A stretch of DNA of 64,000 nt, taken from contig JAFSTN010000025.1 in the NCBI GenBank assembly GCA_017450485.1, positions 62,001 through 126,000 on the forward strand, in the 5' to 3' direction. A model generated the notes under the pieces. That model ran no database searches, had not been told where the DNA came from, and worked only from the letters and a program-made list of their open reading frames with translations. This document shows, in pieces, positions 44,887 through 53,718 of the stretch. The translations under genes and the position numbers were made by a program. Every line of letters begins with the position of its first letter. The first letter of the stretch is position 1. Origin of the DNA: Lachnospiraceae bacterium. Its GTDB lineage: Bacteria > Bacillota > Clostridia > Lachnospirales > Lachnospiraceae.

Positions 44887-46848
44887 TCATTCCGACAGCT
44901 TTTCCCACATCTCCATAAGCTCGGTAAGCCTGTTGTTATTGGCATCCAGCCTACCGGCGACTTCCTGCAGTTTAACTGAATTAGTGGCGATCTCGGGCAG
45001 CGTCATCTGCTGTTCGAGGTCGCTGTTTTCTGTTTCAAGACGCTCGATCTCATCTTCGCATTTCTTCAGTTCGTTTTCACGTTTGCGTTTCTCGGCTGCC
45101 AGTCTTTTCTGCTCCTGGTAGTCGGCAGCGCCTGATGGAGCAACGACACCGGTCTGAGAATCGGCAGAAGCGGTTACCGGGATGGTACCGTGAGTACCTG
45201 TGGATACCTGAGCCGATGATGGCACGATGTTAGCCTCCTTGAGCTCTGCGCTCTTATATGTATAGTAAGTGTAATCACCCTCGTATATCGTGAACTCGCA
45301 TCCGGCGAGTTCTATGATCCTCTCGGCGGTACGGTCTATGAAGTATCTGTCGTGCGATACATACAGGACTGTTCCCGTATAGTGATTTATGGCATCCTCC
45401 AGGATCTCACGGGATGTGATATCCAGATGGTTGGTAGGCTCGTCCAGTATCAGCAGATTGGCTTCGGAGAGCATGAGTTTAGCCAGTGAGAGCCGGCCTT
45501 TTTCGCCTCCGGAGAGGGAACCGATCAGCTTGAACACATCGTCACCTGTAAAGAGGAAAGCGGCGAGAGTATTGCGGATCTCAGTCTCCGTCATTTTGGG
45601 ATAAGTATCCGAAATCTCCTGAAAGAGGGTCTTATCGTCATTCAGAACATGATGCTCCTGGTCGTAATAGGCTATATGAACCTTTGTTCCGATCTCGATC
45701 TCACCTTCGTCGGGCAGTTCCAGGCCGTTGATCATCTTGAGCAGTGTGGTTTTGCCCGTACCGTTATCACCTATGATGGCCACATGTTCACCGCGTTTGA
45801 TCTCCATGCTCTGATCTGCAAAGAGAGTCCGTCCGCCAAATGATTTGCTCAGATGCCGTATGCTCAGGGCATCTTTCCCGCTCTCTATACAGGGCTCGAG
45901 AACTATCTTCATATCCGAATTGTATTCACGGGGCTTCTCGATGCGTTCGATCTTATTAAGCATTTTCTTGCGGCTCTCGGCACGCTTGATGCTTTTTTCG
46001 CGATTGAAGGATTGAAGCTTACGTATGACTTCTTCCTGATGCCGGATGTTGTCCTGCTGTTTGATATAGGCATTCATGCGCTCGGTGCGTACTATTTCCT
46101 TCTTTACGGCATAGTCTGAGTAATTGCCGGTAAATAGCGTGACCTTGCCCATATCTATCTCTATGATCTTATTTACTACCCGGTCGAGGAAATAACGGTC
46201 GTGGCTTACTACGATGACAGTGCCGGGATAGCTTCTTAGATAACCCTCAAGCCAGGCCAGAGAATTCATATCAAGATGGTTGGTGGGCTCATCCATGATC
46301 AGGATATCGGGAGAGGACAACAGTGTCATTCCGAGCTTGAGACGCATTTTCTCACCGCCTGACAGAGTATCTGCGGTTTTGGAATCATCGGAGTCGGTAA
46401 ATCCTAGACCTTTGTATATTCCTGTCACCCTTGATCTGTATGAGTATCCGTCGAGAGCCTCGTATTTCTCTCTGATCGCGGTCAGAGCGTCGATGTGTTT
46501 GTTGAGAGCTTCTCCGGCGAGAGTGTCCGTCTCGGCGTTCATGCGGTTTATCTGAGCTTCGATGTCGAGGATATCCTGCCTGGTGCTCATGAGCACTTCC
46601 ATGATGGTTCCGTTGAATTTCGTTGAGACATCCTGTTCGAGATAGCCGATCGTGGTATCACGTGCTATGGCGACGGAACCTTCGTCGGCGCTCAGCTGTC
46701 CCACAAGGATACGTATCAGTGTTGTCTTACCGCATCCGTTTGGACCTACAATGGCTGCGCGGTCGTGTTCCTCGATGTGAAAAGAAGCGTTCCGAAGAAC
46801 CGGAACTTCGTTATATGATTTTGAGATTTCGCTGGCTGAAAGTATCAT
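44887..46848 (-). CDS. ABC-F family ATPase
   Basis: A 653-residue soluble protein with two ABC domains and no membrane segment. Walker A motifs are GPNGCGKTT and GDNGTGKTT, signatures LSGGEKMRLKL and LSGGEKGRLSL, Walker B ILIMDEPTNHLD and LLILDEPTNHLD. The linker between them is basic and helical, and a C-terminal coiled coil (about 565-650) is rich in Glu/Lys/Leu. This layout is that of YdiF/Uup-type translation factors that act at the ribosomal E site; a drug-protection role is possible but not shown. It converges on icd. The start has no ribosome binding site, and the promoter lies so close that the mRNA may be leaderless. Confidence 0.93.
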   Translation of the reverse strand: MILSASEISKSYNEVPVLRNASFHIEEHDRAAIVGPNGCGKTTLIRILVGQLSADEGSVAIARDTTIGYLEQDVSTKFNGTIMEVLMSTRQDILDIEAQINRMNAETDTLAGEALNKHIDALTAIREKYEALDGYSYRSRVTGIYKGLGFTDSDDSKTADTLSGGEKMRLKLGMTLLSSPDILIMDEPTNHLDMNSLAWLEGYLRSYPGTVIVVSHDRYFLDRVVNKIIEIDMGKVTLFTGNYSDYAVKKEIVRTERMNAYIKQQDNIRHQEEVIRKLQSFNREKSIKRAESRKKMLNKIERIEKPREYNSDMKIVLEPCIESGKDALSIRHLSKSFGGRTLFADQSMEIKRGEHVAIIGDNGTGKTTLLKMINGLELPDEGEIEIGTKVHIAYYDQEHHVLNDDKTLFQEISDTYPKMTETEIRNTLAAFLFTGDDVFKLIGSLSGGEKGRLSLAKLMLSEANLLILDEPTNHLDITSREILEDAINHYTGTVLYVSHDRYFIDRTAERIIELAGCEFTIYEGDYTYYTYKSAELKEANIVPSSAQVSTGTHGTIPVTASADSQTGVVAPSGAADYQEQKRLAAEKRKRENELKKCEDEIERLETENSDLEQQMTLPEIATNSVKLQEVAGRLDANNNRLTELMEMWEKLSE

Positions 46849-46854
46849 TCGTCT

Positions 46855-46883
46855 ATAGTATCACATAAACAAATGACTGTTAA
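46855..46883 (-). promoter_or_regulatory. Promoter of the ABC-F gene, probably leaderless
   Basis: On the reverse strand TTAACA (46878-46883), a 17-base spacer and TACTAT (46855-46860). The expected start point is at or within a base or two of the ATG at 46848. Confidence 0.6.
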
Positions 46884-46934
46884 GACACGGTTTTATGTGG
46901 TATTCTTAAAGAACAGAATTATGGGGGATCGCTT

Positions 46935-48989
46935 ATGGGGAAATCTGACATTGATTCAAGTTATATAATCGATAATCTGGAACGGGCCATATCCGAAGGC
47001 TGGATACAGGCGTACTATATGCCCATAGTACGTTCGTCCAATGGGAAGGTCTGTGAAGAGGAAGCGCTGGCCAGATGGATAGATCCTGAGTATGGGAGGC
47101 TGACTCCGGACAGATTCATTCCGATCCTTGAAGCGAACAAGCTTATATATAAGCTTGATCTCAAAATCGTAGATGAAGTCCTTAAAAAGATGAAAGCACA
47201 GGCTGATGCCGGACTCTATGTTGTTCCGATTTCGGTGAATCTGTCCAGGATCGACTTCGACACCTGCGATATCGTGGAAGAAATACATAAGCGTGTGGAT
47301 GCAGCCGGAATTATCCGGGATAAACTGATCATTGAGATCACCGAGAATGTTGTGGCATCTGATCTCGAATATATGAAAGCTCAAATCGAGAGATTTCAGT
47401 CTCTTGGATTTCACGTTTGGATGGATGATTTCGGCAGCGGATATTCATCTTTGGATGTTCTTGAGGAGATCAACTTCGAGCATATTAAGTTTGATATCAA
47501 GTTCATGGAACATTTTGAGCATGAAAAGGCGAGGATCATGCTCGTGGAATTGATGCGTATGGCGATGGCTCTGGGGATCAGAACCATCACCGAGGGTGTG
47601 GAGACTCCCGAACAGGCCAGGTTTTTGAGTGATATAGGCTGTAACAAGATGCAGGGATATCATTTCTGCAGACCGGTCTCGCTTCAGGATATTCTGGCAC
47701 GATATGATAAAGGGATACAGATAGGCTTCGAGAACCCTGCTGAAAGTCCGTATTATGATTGTATGGGGCGTATCAATCTTTATGATCTGTCAGTTATATC
47801 CGGAACCGGTGACGAAACCGATGCTCACTATGATGAGAGTATTCTGCACAGGTACTTTGATACCCTGCCTATGGCTGTATTCGAATCGGATTTAGACGGA
47901 TTCGTGTTGATGAGGTGCAATCCGGCCTATACGAAGTTCACGAAGAGATTCCTTGATCAGATCCATGTCGGACACAGGTTCGATTATAAAGACTATACTG
48001 ATTTTACCCTCGGATCTGTGCTCTCTGCAGCGGTCAAGCAGGCTGCAACCGAAGGAGGAAGGGTCTTTTTCAGGGAAACGCTTTCGGATGGGTCACAGAT
48101 GCGTGCCGTAGCATGCAGGATAGTCGTTAACTCCGTGCGAAACGTTGCGGCATGTGCGGTGGTTATCCTTGAGATTGTTGAGCCGGATGATGTTGCGGAG
48201 ATCAATTATGAGCAGATAGCCCGCGCACTTTCTTCCGATTATCTGTATCTGTTCTATGTTGATCTTGAGAGCGAGGATTTTACGGAGTATTCACATTCTT
48301 CAGTAGATGATTCTTTGTCCGCCAAACGTGTGGGGACAGATTTTTTTGCTGCAAGCCGGAGAGATGCCGGAAAGATCCTTCATCCGGATGACCGTGAGCG
48401 GTTCATATCATCATTTACCAAAGATAATGTGTTAAGAACAATTGACGAGAACGGAGCCTTCCTTATCGGTTACCGCCTTCTCATTGATAGCGAGCCTGTC
48501 TATGTCAATATGAAGGGCGTCCGTATAGGATCGCACCGGCTTATCATCGGTGTCAATAATGTAGACCTGCAGGTCAGACTGCAAAAGGCATATGATAGAC
48601 TGGACGAGGAACGCAGAGTCTATTCGCGTGTTATGGCCCTTGTGGGAGATTTCGTCTGTATGTATATCGTGGATCCTGAAACAGGCAGTTATACGGAGTA
48701 CAGCTCTACGGACAAATATGACGCGCTCAATATGAGCAAGTCCGGAGATGATTTCTTCAGGGATGCACGTGAAGAAAGCATTCAGGTTATATATCCCGAG
48801 GATGTTGAGCTGTTCAGGATAATGTTCACGCGTGACAGGATGATCGATGAGATAAGTAAGAACGGACAGTTCATGATGATCTATCGTCTGATCATAGACG
48901 ATAAGCCCGAGTATGTGAACCTCAAGGCCACCATGTTTGAGGAGAACGGGCGCAGGCAGATCATCGTTGGTGTCAGCTTCTACAGATAA
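46935..48989 (+). CDS. EAL-domain c-di-GMP phosphodiesterase with C-terminal PAS-like repeats
   Basis: A 684-residue cytoplasmic protein. The EAL domain comes first (about 15-260) and looks active: Glu43-Ala44-Leu45, SVNLSR, EITEN, the metal pair Asp164/Asp165 in DDFGSGYSS, IKFD, EGVET and QGYHF are all present. It would hydrolyse c-di-GMP to pGpG. Behind it are a PAS-like segment (about 295-415) and two similar copies of a PAS_3-like sensory unit (about 430-560 and 570-684), both with YRL-LID-P-YVN and a final IIGV strand. In clostridial relatives such units usually precede a GGDEF domain; none is here. The ribosome binding site is GGGGGA. pta starts 17 bases downstream. Confidence 0.92.
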   Translation: MGKSDIDSSYIIDNLERAISEGWIQAYYMPIVRSSNGKVCEEEALARWIDPEYGRLTPDRFIPILEANKLIYKLDLKIVDEVLKKMKAQADAGLYVVPISVNLSRIDFDTCDIVEEIHKRVDAAGIIRDKLIIEITENVVASDLEYMKAQIERFQSLGFHVWMDDFGSGYSSLDVLEEINFEHIKFDIKFMEHFEHEKARIMLVELMRMAMALGIRTITEGVETPEQARFLSDIGCNKMQGYHFCRPVSLQDILARYDKGIQIGFENPAESPYYDCMGRINLYDLSVISGTGDETDAHYDESILHRYFDTLPMAVFESDLDGFVLMRCNPAYTKFTKRFLDQIHVGHRFDYKDYTDFTLGSVLSAAVKQAATEGGRVFFRETLSDGSQMRAVACRIVVNSVRNVAACAVVILEIVEPDDVAEINYEQIARALSSDYLYLFYVDLESEDFTEYSHSSVDDSLSAKRVGTDFFAASRRDAGKILHPDDRERFISSFTKDNVLRTIDENGAFLIGYRLLIDSEPVYVNMKGVRIGSHRLIIGVNNVDLQVRLQKAYDRLDEERRVYSRVMALVGDFVCMYIVDPETGSYTEYSSTDKYDALNMSKSGDDFFRDAREESIQVIYPEDVELFRIMFTRDRMIDEISKNGQFMMIYRLIIDDKPEYVNLKATMFEENGRRQIIVGVSFYR

Positions 48990-49006
48990 AGAAAGAAGGT
49001 ATAAAA

Positions 49007-50008
49007 ATGGGATACATTGACGGTATCAAAGAAAAAGCCAGAATGGACAGACGCACGATCGTTCTGCCCGAAACAAATGACAAGAGGACTCTGATAGCCG
49101 CTTCTCACATTTTGGAGGAGGGTATCGCCGATATCATCATGATCGGAAATGAAGAGAAGATCATGGATGGTGCAGGCTGGCTGGAAGTCGATCTGACCGG
49201 AGTTAAAGTCGTAGATCCTTTGAAATTCGATAAATTCGAAGAATATGTCGATCTGCTTTATGAGACTCGTAAGGCGAAGGGCATGACTCCCGAAAAAGCA
49301 AGAGAAGTGCTGCTCGAAGATCCGTTGACATTCGGAGTAGTTATGGTTAAGGCCAATGATGCCGACGGTATGGTTGCAGGAGCGTGTCATCCGACAGCCG
49401 ACACCCTTCGCCCCGCGCTTCAGATACTTAAGACTGCTCCCGGCGTGAAGCTTGTCAGTGCATTCTTTATTCTGGATGTACCGAATTGTGAATACGGGGA
49501 TAACGGTACTTTCCTTTTTGCTGACTGCGGTCTGAATCAGGATCCTAATTCCGAGGAACTTGCAGCCATAGCCGATACATCTGCCAAGAGTTTCAAGTCT
49601 CTTGTCGGATCCAAACCGATCATCGCCATGCTTTCCCATTCGACCAAAGGCAGTGCAAAGCATCCTCTGGTTGACAAGGTGACTGAAGCAGTGCGTATAG
49701 CTCATGAAGAGTATCCTTCGCTGATGATAGACGGAGAACTCCAGACAGATGCCGCACTTGTTCCGCATATCGCGAAATCCAAGGCTCCGGGCTCCGAGGT
49801 TGCAGGTAAGGCAAATGTGCTGATCTTCCCTAATCTGGATGCCGGTAATATAGGATATAAGCTGGTTCAGAGATTGGGCGGAGCAGAGGCATACGGTCCT
49901 ATGCTTCAGGGTATAGCAAAACCGGTCAATGATCTGTCACGTGGCTGCTCATGGGAGGATATCGTGGGCGTTGTGGCACTTACAGCTGTACAGGCACAGC
50001 TTCAGTGA
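49007..50008 (+). CDS. pta: Phosphate acetyltransferase
   Basis: A 333-residue Pta (short clostridial form, without the N-terminal DRTGG domain of enterobacteria). It converts acetyl-CoA and phosphate to acetyl phosphate. Marks include IVLPETNDKRTL near the N-terminus, MVAGACHPTADTLRPALQ and AMLSHSTKGSAKHP. AAGAAGGTATAAAA precedes the ATG. It follows the EAL gene by 17 bases and ackA by 42, so the three may share a transcript. Confidence 0.96.
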   Translation: MGYIDGIKEKARMDRRTIVLPETNDKRTLIAASHILEEGIADIIMIGNEEKIMDGAGWLEVDLTGVKVVDPLKFDKFEEYVDLLYETRKAKGMTPEKAREVLLEDPLTFGVVMVKANDADGMVAGACHPTADTLRPALQILKTAPGVKLVSAFFILDVPNCEYGDNGTFLFADCGLNQDPNSEELAAIADTSAKSFKSLVGSKPIIAMLSHSTKGSAKHPLVDKVTEAVRIAHEEYPSLMIDGELQTDAALVPHIAKSKAPGSEVAGKANVLIFPNLDAGNIGYKLVQRLGGAEAYGPMLQGIAKPVNDLSRGCSWEDIVGVVALTAVQAQLQ

Positions 50009-50050
50009 TCATTTCACATATATATCAATAAGACTTAGGAGATCAAACAA

Positions 50051-51259
50051 ATGAAGATTCTGGTTATCAACTGCGGTTCATCATCGCTTAAATTTCAGCT
50101 CATAGATTCCGCTTCCGAGGATGTCCTCGCTAAGGGTTTGTGTGAGCGTATCGGTATAGACGGAAGTCAGATCGTATATACGCCCCTCGGCGGCAAGTCC
50201 GTGTCACATGATAAGATCACTACCGTGACACCTATGAAGGATCACACTGTAGCAGTACAGCTGGTCATAGATGCTCTGACAGATCCCGGGCACGGTGTTA
50301 TAGAATCCCTGAAAGAGATCGATGCGGTAGGTCATCGCGTGGTTCACGGCGGAGAGGAGTTCTCTACCAGCGTGATCATAGATGAGTCGGTCAAGGAAGC
50401 TATACGCAAATGCTCCGATCTTGCTCCGCTTCACAACCCCGCCAATCTCATCGGCATAGATGCGTGCGAGAGACTGATGCCCGGCGTTCCGCAGGTTGCG
50501 GTATTTGATACGGCATTTCACCAGACCATGCCGGAGAAGGCATACCTGTACGGATTACCATACGAGTATTATGAGAAATACCGTGTGAGAAGATATGGAT
50601 TCCACGGTACAAGCCACTCCTTCGTATCTGCCAGATGTGCCGAGCTTATGGGGCGTGATATCTCCGAACTGAAGATCATAGTGGCTCACCTCGGCAACGG
50701 TGCCTCGCTGAGTGCCGTTATGAATGGCAAGTGTGTGGATACATCAATGGGTCTGACACCGCTTGAAGGCGTAATTATGGGAACCAGAAGCGGTGATATC
50801 GATCCCGCTATCATGCAGTATATAGCGTCCAAAGAAAATCTCACCATGGATGAAGTCATGGATGTTCTGAATAAGAAGTCCGGAGTGCTGGGACTTTCCG
50901 GCGGTTTTTCCTCGGATTTCCGTGATCTGGAAGCCGGATACAACAAGGGTGAAGCTAACTGCATCAGAGCCATAGAGACCTATTGTCTGCGTGTAGCCAA
51001 GTATATCGGCTCCTATGCTGCAGCCATGAACGGTGTGGATGCGATCTGCTTTACGGCCGGTGTGGGAGAGAACGGACCGATGGTTCGAGCAAAGATATGC
51101 GAGTATCTCGGATTCATGGGCGTTAAGCTTGACGATATCGTTAATGCGGTTCGTGGCGATGAGGCTGAAATATCGGCGGTTGACTCTAAAGTTAAGGTAT
51201 TTAATCTGCCTACCAACGAGGAACTGGCCATAGCACGTGAAACGGTTGATCTGGTATAG
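50051..51259 (+). CDS. ackA: Acetate kinase
   Basis: A 402-residue kinase that transfers the phosphate of acetyl phosphate to ADP, giving acetate and ATP. The N-terminal VINCGSSSLKFQL, GHRVVHGGE, VFDTAFHQTMP, YGFHGTSH and AHLGNGASLSAV motifs are complete. It follows pta, as in most fermenters. GGAGATCAAACAA supplies the ribosome binding site. The end of the gene contains one copy of a 14-base sequence repeated over its stop codon. Confidence 0.97.
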   Translation: MKILVINCGSSSLKFQLIDSASEDVLAKGLCERIGIDGSQIVYTPLGGKSVSHDKITTVTPMKDHTVAVQLVIDALTDPGHGVIESLKEIDAVGHRVVHGGEEFSTSVIIDESVKEAIRKCSDLAPLHNPANLIGIDACERLMPGVPQVAVFDTAFHQTMPEKAYLYGLPYEYYEKYRVRRYGFHGTSHSFVSARCAELMGRDISELKIIVAHLGNGASLSAVMNGKCVDTSMGLTPLEGVIMGTRSGDIDPAIMQYIASKENLTMDEVMDVLNKKSGVLGLSGGFSSDFRDLEAGYNKGEANCIRAIETYCLRVAKYIGSYAAAMNGVDAICFTAGVGENGPMVRAKICEYLGFMGVKLDDIVNAVRGDEAEISAVDSKVKVFNLPTNEELAIARETVDLV

Positions 51260-51269
51260 CACGTGAAAC
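51230..51269. repeat. 14-base direct repeat across the ackA stop codon
   Basis: ATAGCACGTGAAAC occurs at 51230-51243 and again at 51256-51269, 26 bases apart. The second copy supplies the TAG stop of ackA. It looks like a short tandem duplication. Confidence 0.85.
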
Positions 51270-51281
51270 AGCAATTTTATG

Positions 51282-51310
51282 TTGACAAAGGCCGATCACA
51301 TATATATAAT
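51282..51310 (+). promoter_or_regulatory. Consensus sigma-A promoter of rpmF
   Basis: TTGACA (51282-51287), a 17-base spacer and TATAAT (51305-51310): a perfect match to the vegetative consensus. The leader to the ATG at 51398 is about 80 bases and contains two small hairpins (GGTC/GACC at 51320-51331 and AGAGGA/TTCTCT at about 51342-51365). Confidence 0.92.
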
Positions 51311-51397
51311 CTTTTAAGTGTGGTCATTAGACCGAAGAAAGCTATGTAGAGGACATTAGTTCTCTTGCGATAAAGCCGGTAAGAGGGAGGTGTTAAG

Positions 51398-51577
51398 ATG
51401 TCCATTTGTCCTAAGAATAAATCTTCAAAAGGAAGAAGAGACAAGAGAAGAGCTAACTGGAAGATGTCAGCTCCGACACTTGTTAAGTGCAGTAAGTGCG
51501 GCGCGCTTATGGCTCCTCACAGAGTCTGCAGGAAGTGCGGTACCTACAATAAAAAAGAGATCATCGCCGTAGATTGA
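51398..51577 (+). CDS. rpmF: 50S ribosomal protein L32
   Basis: A 59-residue ribosomal protein beginning MSICPKNKSSKGRRDKRR. The zinc-binding form is present, with CxxC pairs at Cys31/Cys34 and Cys44/Cys47 (KCSKCG and CRKCG). GGGAGGTGTTAAG is a strong ribosome binding site. It has its own consensus promoter and terminator. The DUF177/YceD gene that commonly precedes rpmF is missing here; ackA is upstream instead. It lies before plsX as in many Firmicutes. Confidence 0.96.
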   Translation: MSICPKNKSSKGRRDKRRANWKMSAPTLVKCSKCGALMAPHRVCRKCGTYNKKEIIAVD

Positions 51578-51601
51578 TCTTACATTTATCATGTTGATTG
51601 T

Positions 51602-51638
51602 CAGGCCTTTCGGAACATCCGGAAGGCTTGCTTTTTTT
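51602..51638 (+). terminator. Intrinsic terminator of rpmF
   Basis: GCCTTTCGGA (51605-51614) and TCCGGAAGGC (51618-51627) form a 10-bp stem with one G-U pair and an ACA loop, extended by three outer pairs; TTTTTTT follows from 51632. Confidence 0.9.
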
Positions 51639-51656
51639 ATATCCCTTTAGTATAGT
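51628..51656 (+). promoter_or_regulatory. Possible promoter of plsX
   Basis: TTGCTT (51628-51633), a 17-base spacer and TATAGT (51651-51656), 29 bases before the plsX ATG. It overlaps the 3' arm and T-run of the rpmF terminator. The -35 box is weak. Confidence 0.45.
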
Positions 51657-51684
51657 TATTAAGGTTTCAGGGAGGTAGGTTAAC

Positions 51685-52710
51685 ATGTCTGATATGGTTA
51701 GAGTGGCAGTGGATGCCATGGGCGGTGACAATGCACCGGTTGAGATCGTCAAGGGTGCTATAGAAGCTGTTAATGAATGTCCCGATCTGAAGATATGTCT
51801 TGTGGGACAGGAGGATGCGATCAAGGCTGAGCTTGTGAAGTATCAGTATCCCGCAGATCGCGTTGAGACGGTACATGCATCAGAGATAATCGAAACTGCG
51901 GAACCCCCCGTGATGGCTATACGCAAGAAGAAGGATTCATCCATAGTGGTGGCTCTGAATCTGGTAAAAGAGGGCAAGTGTGATGCATATGTATCTGCAG
52001 GCAGCACAGGCGCGACTCTTGTAGGCGGCCAGGTCATAGTGGGACGTATCAAGGGAGTGGAGAGAGCTCCTTTGGCTCCGCTTATTCCAACTCTTAAGGG
52101 CGACAGTCTTCTCATTGACTGCGGCGCAAATGTTGATGCCAGACCTTCCCATCTTGTACAGTTTGCGAAGATGGGTACGATATATATGCGTGATGTACAC
52201 GGAGTTGAGAATCCTACGGTCGGTATTGTCAATATCGGCGCAGAGGAGGATAAGGGCAACGCCCTTGTCAAAGAGACTTTCCCTCTTCTCAAGAACTGTC
52301 CGTACATTAATTTCGTAGGCAGCGTGGAGGCCAGGGATATACCCTCCGGTGCTGTTGATATTGCCGTATGTGAAGCTTTCACGGGCAATGTGATCCTCAA
52401 AATGTATGAGGGAGTGGGGAGTGCTCTGCTCGGAGAGATCAAGGGAGTGCTCATGAGCAGCTTAAAGACCAAGATAGGTGCGTTGCTCATTAAGAAGGAC
52501 CTGAAAAAACGGATGAAGCGCTTTCAGACCAGCGAGCACGGAGGTGCGCCTCTATTGGGATTAAATGGGCTTGTGGTCAAGACTCACGGCTCATCCAAGG
52601 CTAAGGAAATTAAAAATTCCATTATTGAGTGCATAACCTTTACTAAACAGAATATCCCTGCTAAAATACAAGAAATGCTAGGTTCCACTTTGGACGAATT
52701 TGAAGAATGA
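51685..52710 (+). CDS. plsX: Phosphate acyltransferase PlsX
   Basis: A 341-residue enzyme that makes acyl phosphate from acyl-ACP for glycerophospholipid synthesis at the membrane. VAVDAMGGDNAP opens the protein, and SAGSTGATL, LIDCGANVDARP, GNVILKMYEG and EHGGAPLLGLNGLVVKTHGSS are family marks. AGGGAGGTAGG is the ribosome binding site. acpP follows 34 bases downstream, giving the expected partner for acyl transfer. Confidence 0.96.
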   Translation: MSDMVRVAVDAMGGDNAPVEIVKGAIEAVNECPDLKICLVGQEDAIKAELVKYQYPADRVETVHASEIIETAEPPVMAIRKKKDSSIVVALNLVKEGKCDAYVSAGSTGATLVGGQVIVGRIKGVERAPLAPLIPTLKGDSLLIDCGANVDARPSHLVQFAKMGTIYMRDVHGVENPTVGIVNIGAEEDKGNALVKETFPLLKNCPYINFVGSVEARDIPSGAVDIAVCEAFTGNVILKMYEGVGSALLGEIKGVLMSSLKTKIGALLIKKDLKKRMKRFQTSEHGGAPLLGLNGLVVKTHGSSKAKEIKNSIIECITFTKQNIPAKIQEMLGSTLDEFEE

Positions 52711-52744
52711 CAGATATCGGTCTGTTTTTATAGGAGGTTATGGC

Positions 52745-52978
52745 ATGGAATTAGAAAAACTTAAAAAAGTAATTGCCGAGGTATTGAATGTTGATCCCAA
52801 CGAGATCACTCCCGAGACTACATTTATGGATGACCTTGGTGCTGACTCACTTGATGTATTCCAGATCATTATGGGATTAGAGGAAGAATTTGATATAGAG
52901 ATCCCCCCGGAAAAAGCAGAGACTATCACTACGGTTGAGGAAGCGGTTAATCTGATCAAATCAGTAGTTGGCGCATAA
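52745..52978 (+). CDS. acpP: Acyl carrier protein
   Basis: A 77-residue acidic carrier with the phosphopantetheine site Ser35 in DLGADSLD. I start at ATG 52745 behind TAGGAGG; an in-frame upstream start at 52700 overlaps plsX and would add 15 residues not seen in this family. A strong terminator follows directly. It carries fatty acids for synthesis and for PlsX. Confidence 0.96.
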   Translation: MELEKLKKVIAEVLNVDPNEITPETTFMDDLGADSLDVFQIIMGLEEEFDIEIPPEKAETITTVEEAVNLIKSVVGA

Positions 52979-52991
52979 ACGTTGTTTTTTG

Positions 52992-53026
52992 ACGGGTGCT
53001 GCCGTTCGCGGCAGTGCCCGTTTTTT
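52992..53026 (+). terminator. Strong terminator between acpP and rnc
   Basis: ACGGGTGCTGCC (52992-53003) pairs with GGCAGTGCCCGT (53010-53021), 12 bp with two G-U pairs and a GTTCGC loop, followed by TTTTTT up to 53026. The ribosome binding site GAGG of rnc begins at 53027, so no promoter fits between them. Confidence 0.92.
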
Positions 53027-53034
53027 GAGGTTAA

Positions 53035-53718
53035 ATGAAAAAAAACACAGAAGAACTCGAGGAAATGATCGGCTATAAATTCAGAGATACCGATTATCTG
53101 ATTACCGCTTTGACACATTCATCGTATTCCAACGAGATGAAGATCAATGTCTGTCATGATTATGAGAGGCAGGAATTTCTCGGGGATGCGGTACTTGAAC
53201 TGATATCCAGTGACTATCTCTATCATGAACATCCGGATATGCCCGAAGGCGATCTGACCAGACTCAGGGCATCGATGGTGTGTGAACCGGCACTTGCTCA
53301 TTGCGCCCGTATGTTCGGCCTGGAGGATTATATCAGGCTCGGACGTGGTGAGGAGGCTACCGGAGGCAGAGAGAAAGATTCGATCATATCCGATGTACTG
53401 GAAGCCGTTATCGGCGGTATCTACTTAGATAGCGGTATTGAGGAGGCAACATCCTTCGTTCATCGCTTCATCATGAATCATGAGGCGGAGAGTGTGACAT
53501 ATTATGATGCGAAATCCAAGCTGCAGCAGATCGTACAGTCCCGTGGAAAGGTTGTCACATATGAGTTGATAGAAGAGGCCGGGCCCGATCATGCGAAGGT
53601 TTTCACCGTGGCATGCGTGATCAGCGGGAATGAAGTGTCCAGAGGTCAGGGCAGGACGAAGAAAGCCGCACAGCAGGCAGCCGCAGGTGAGGCTTTGAGG
53701 AGTGGTAAATGTATTTAA
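53035..53718 (+). CDS. rnc: Ribonuclease III
   Basis: A 227-residue double-strand RNA nuclease for rRNA and mRNA processing. The RNase III signature is RQEFLGDAVLELI, with the second acidic patch in DVLEAVIGGIYLD. The double-stranded RNA-binding domain occupies about 155-225 (KSKLQQIVQ to KKAAQQAAAGEAL). It overlaps smc by 10 bases and lies directly behind the acpP terminator, from which it must be expressed by read-through or by an internal promoter. Confidence 0.96.
   Translation: MKKNTEELEEMIGYKFRDTDYLITALTHSSYSNEMKINVCHDYERQEFLGDAVLELISSDYLYHEHPDMPEGDLTRLRASMVCEPALAHCARMFGLEDYIRLGRGEEATGGREKDSIISDVLEAVIGGIYLDSGIEEATSFVHRFIMNHEAESVTYYDAKSKLQQIVQSRGKVVTYELIEEAGPDHAKVFTVACVISGNEVSRGQGRTKKAAQQAAAGEALRSGKCI

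Noticed and set aside
51390..51572. 60-codon frame overlapping rpmF in another frame
   Set aside because: The L32 frame at 51398-51577 is certain and has the ribosome binding site; the other frame is its shadow.
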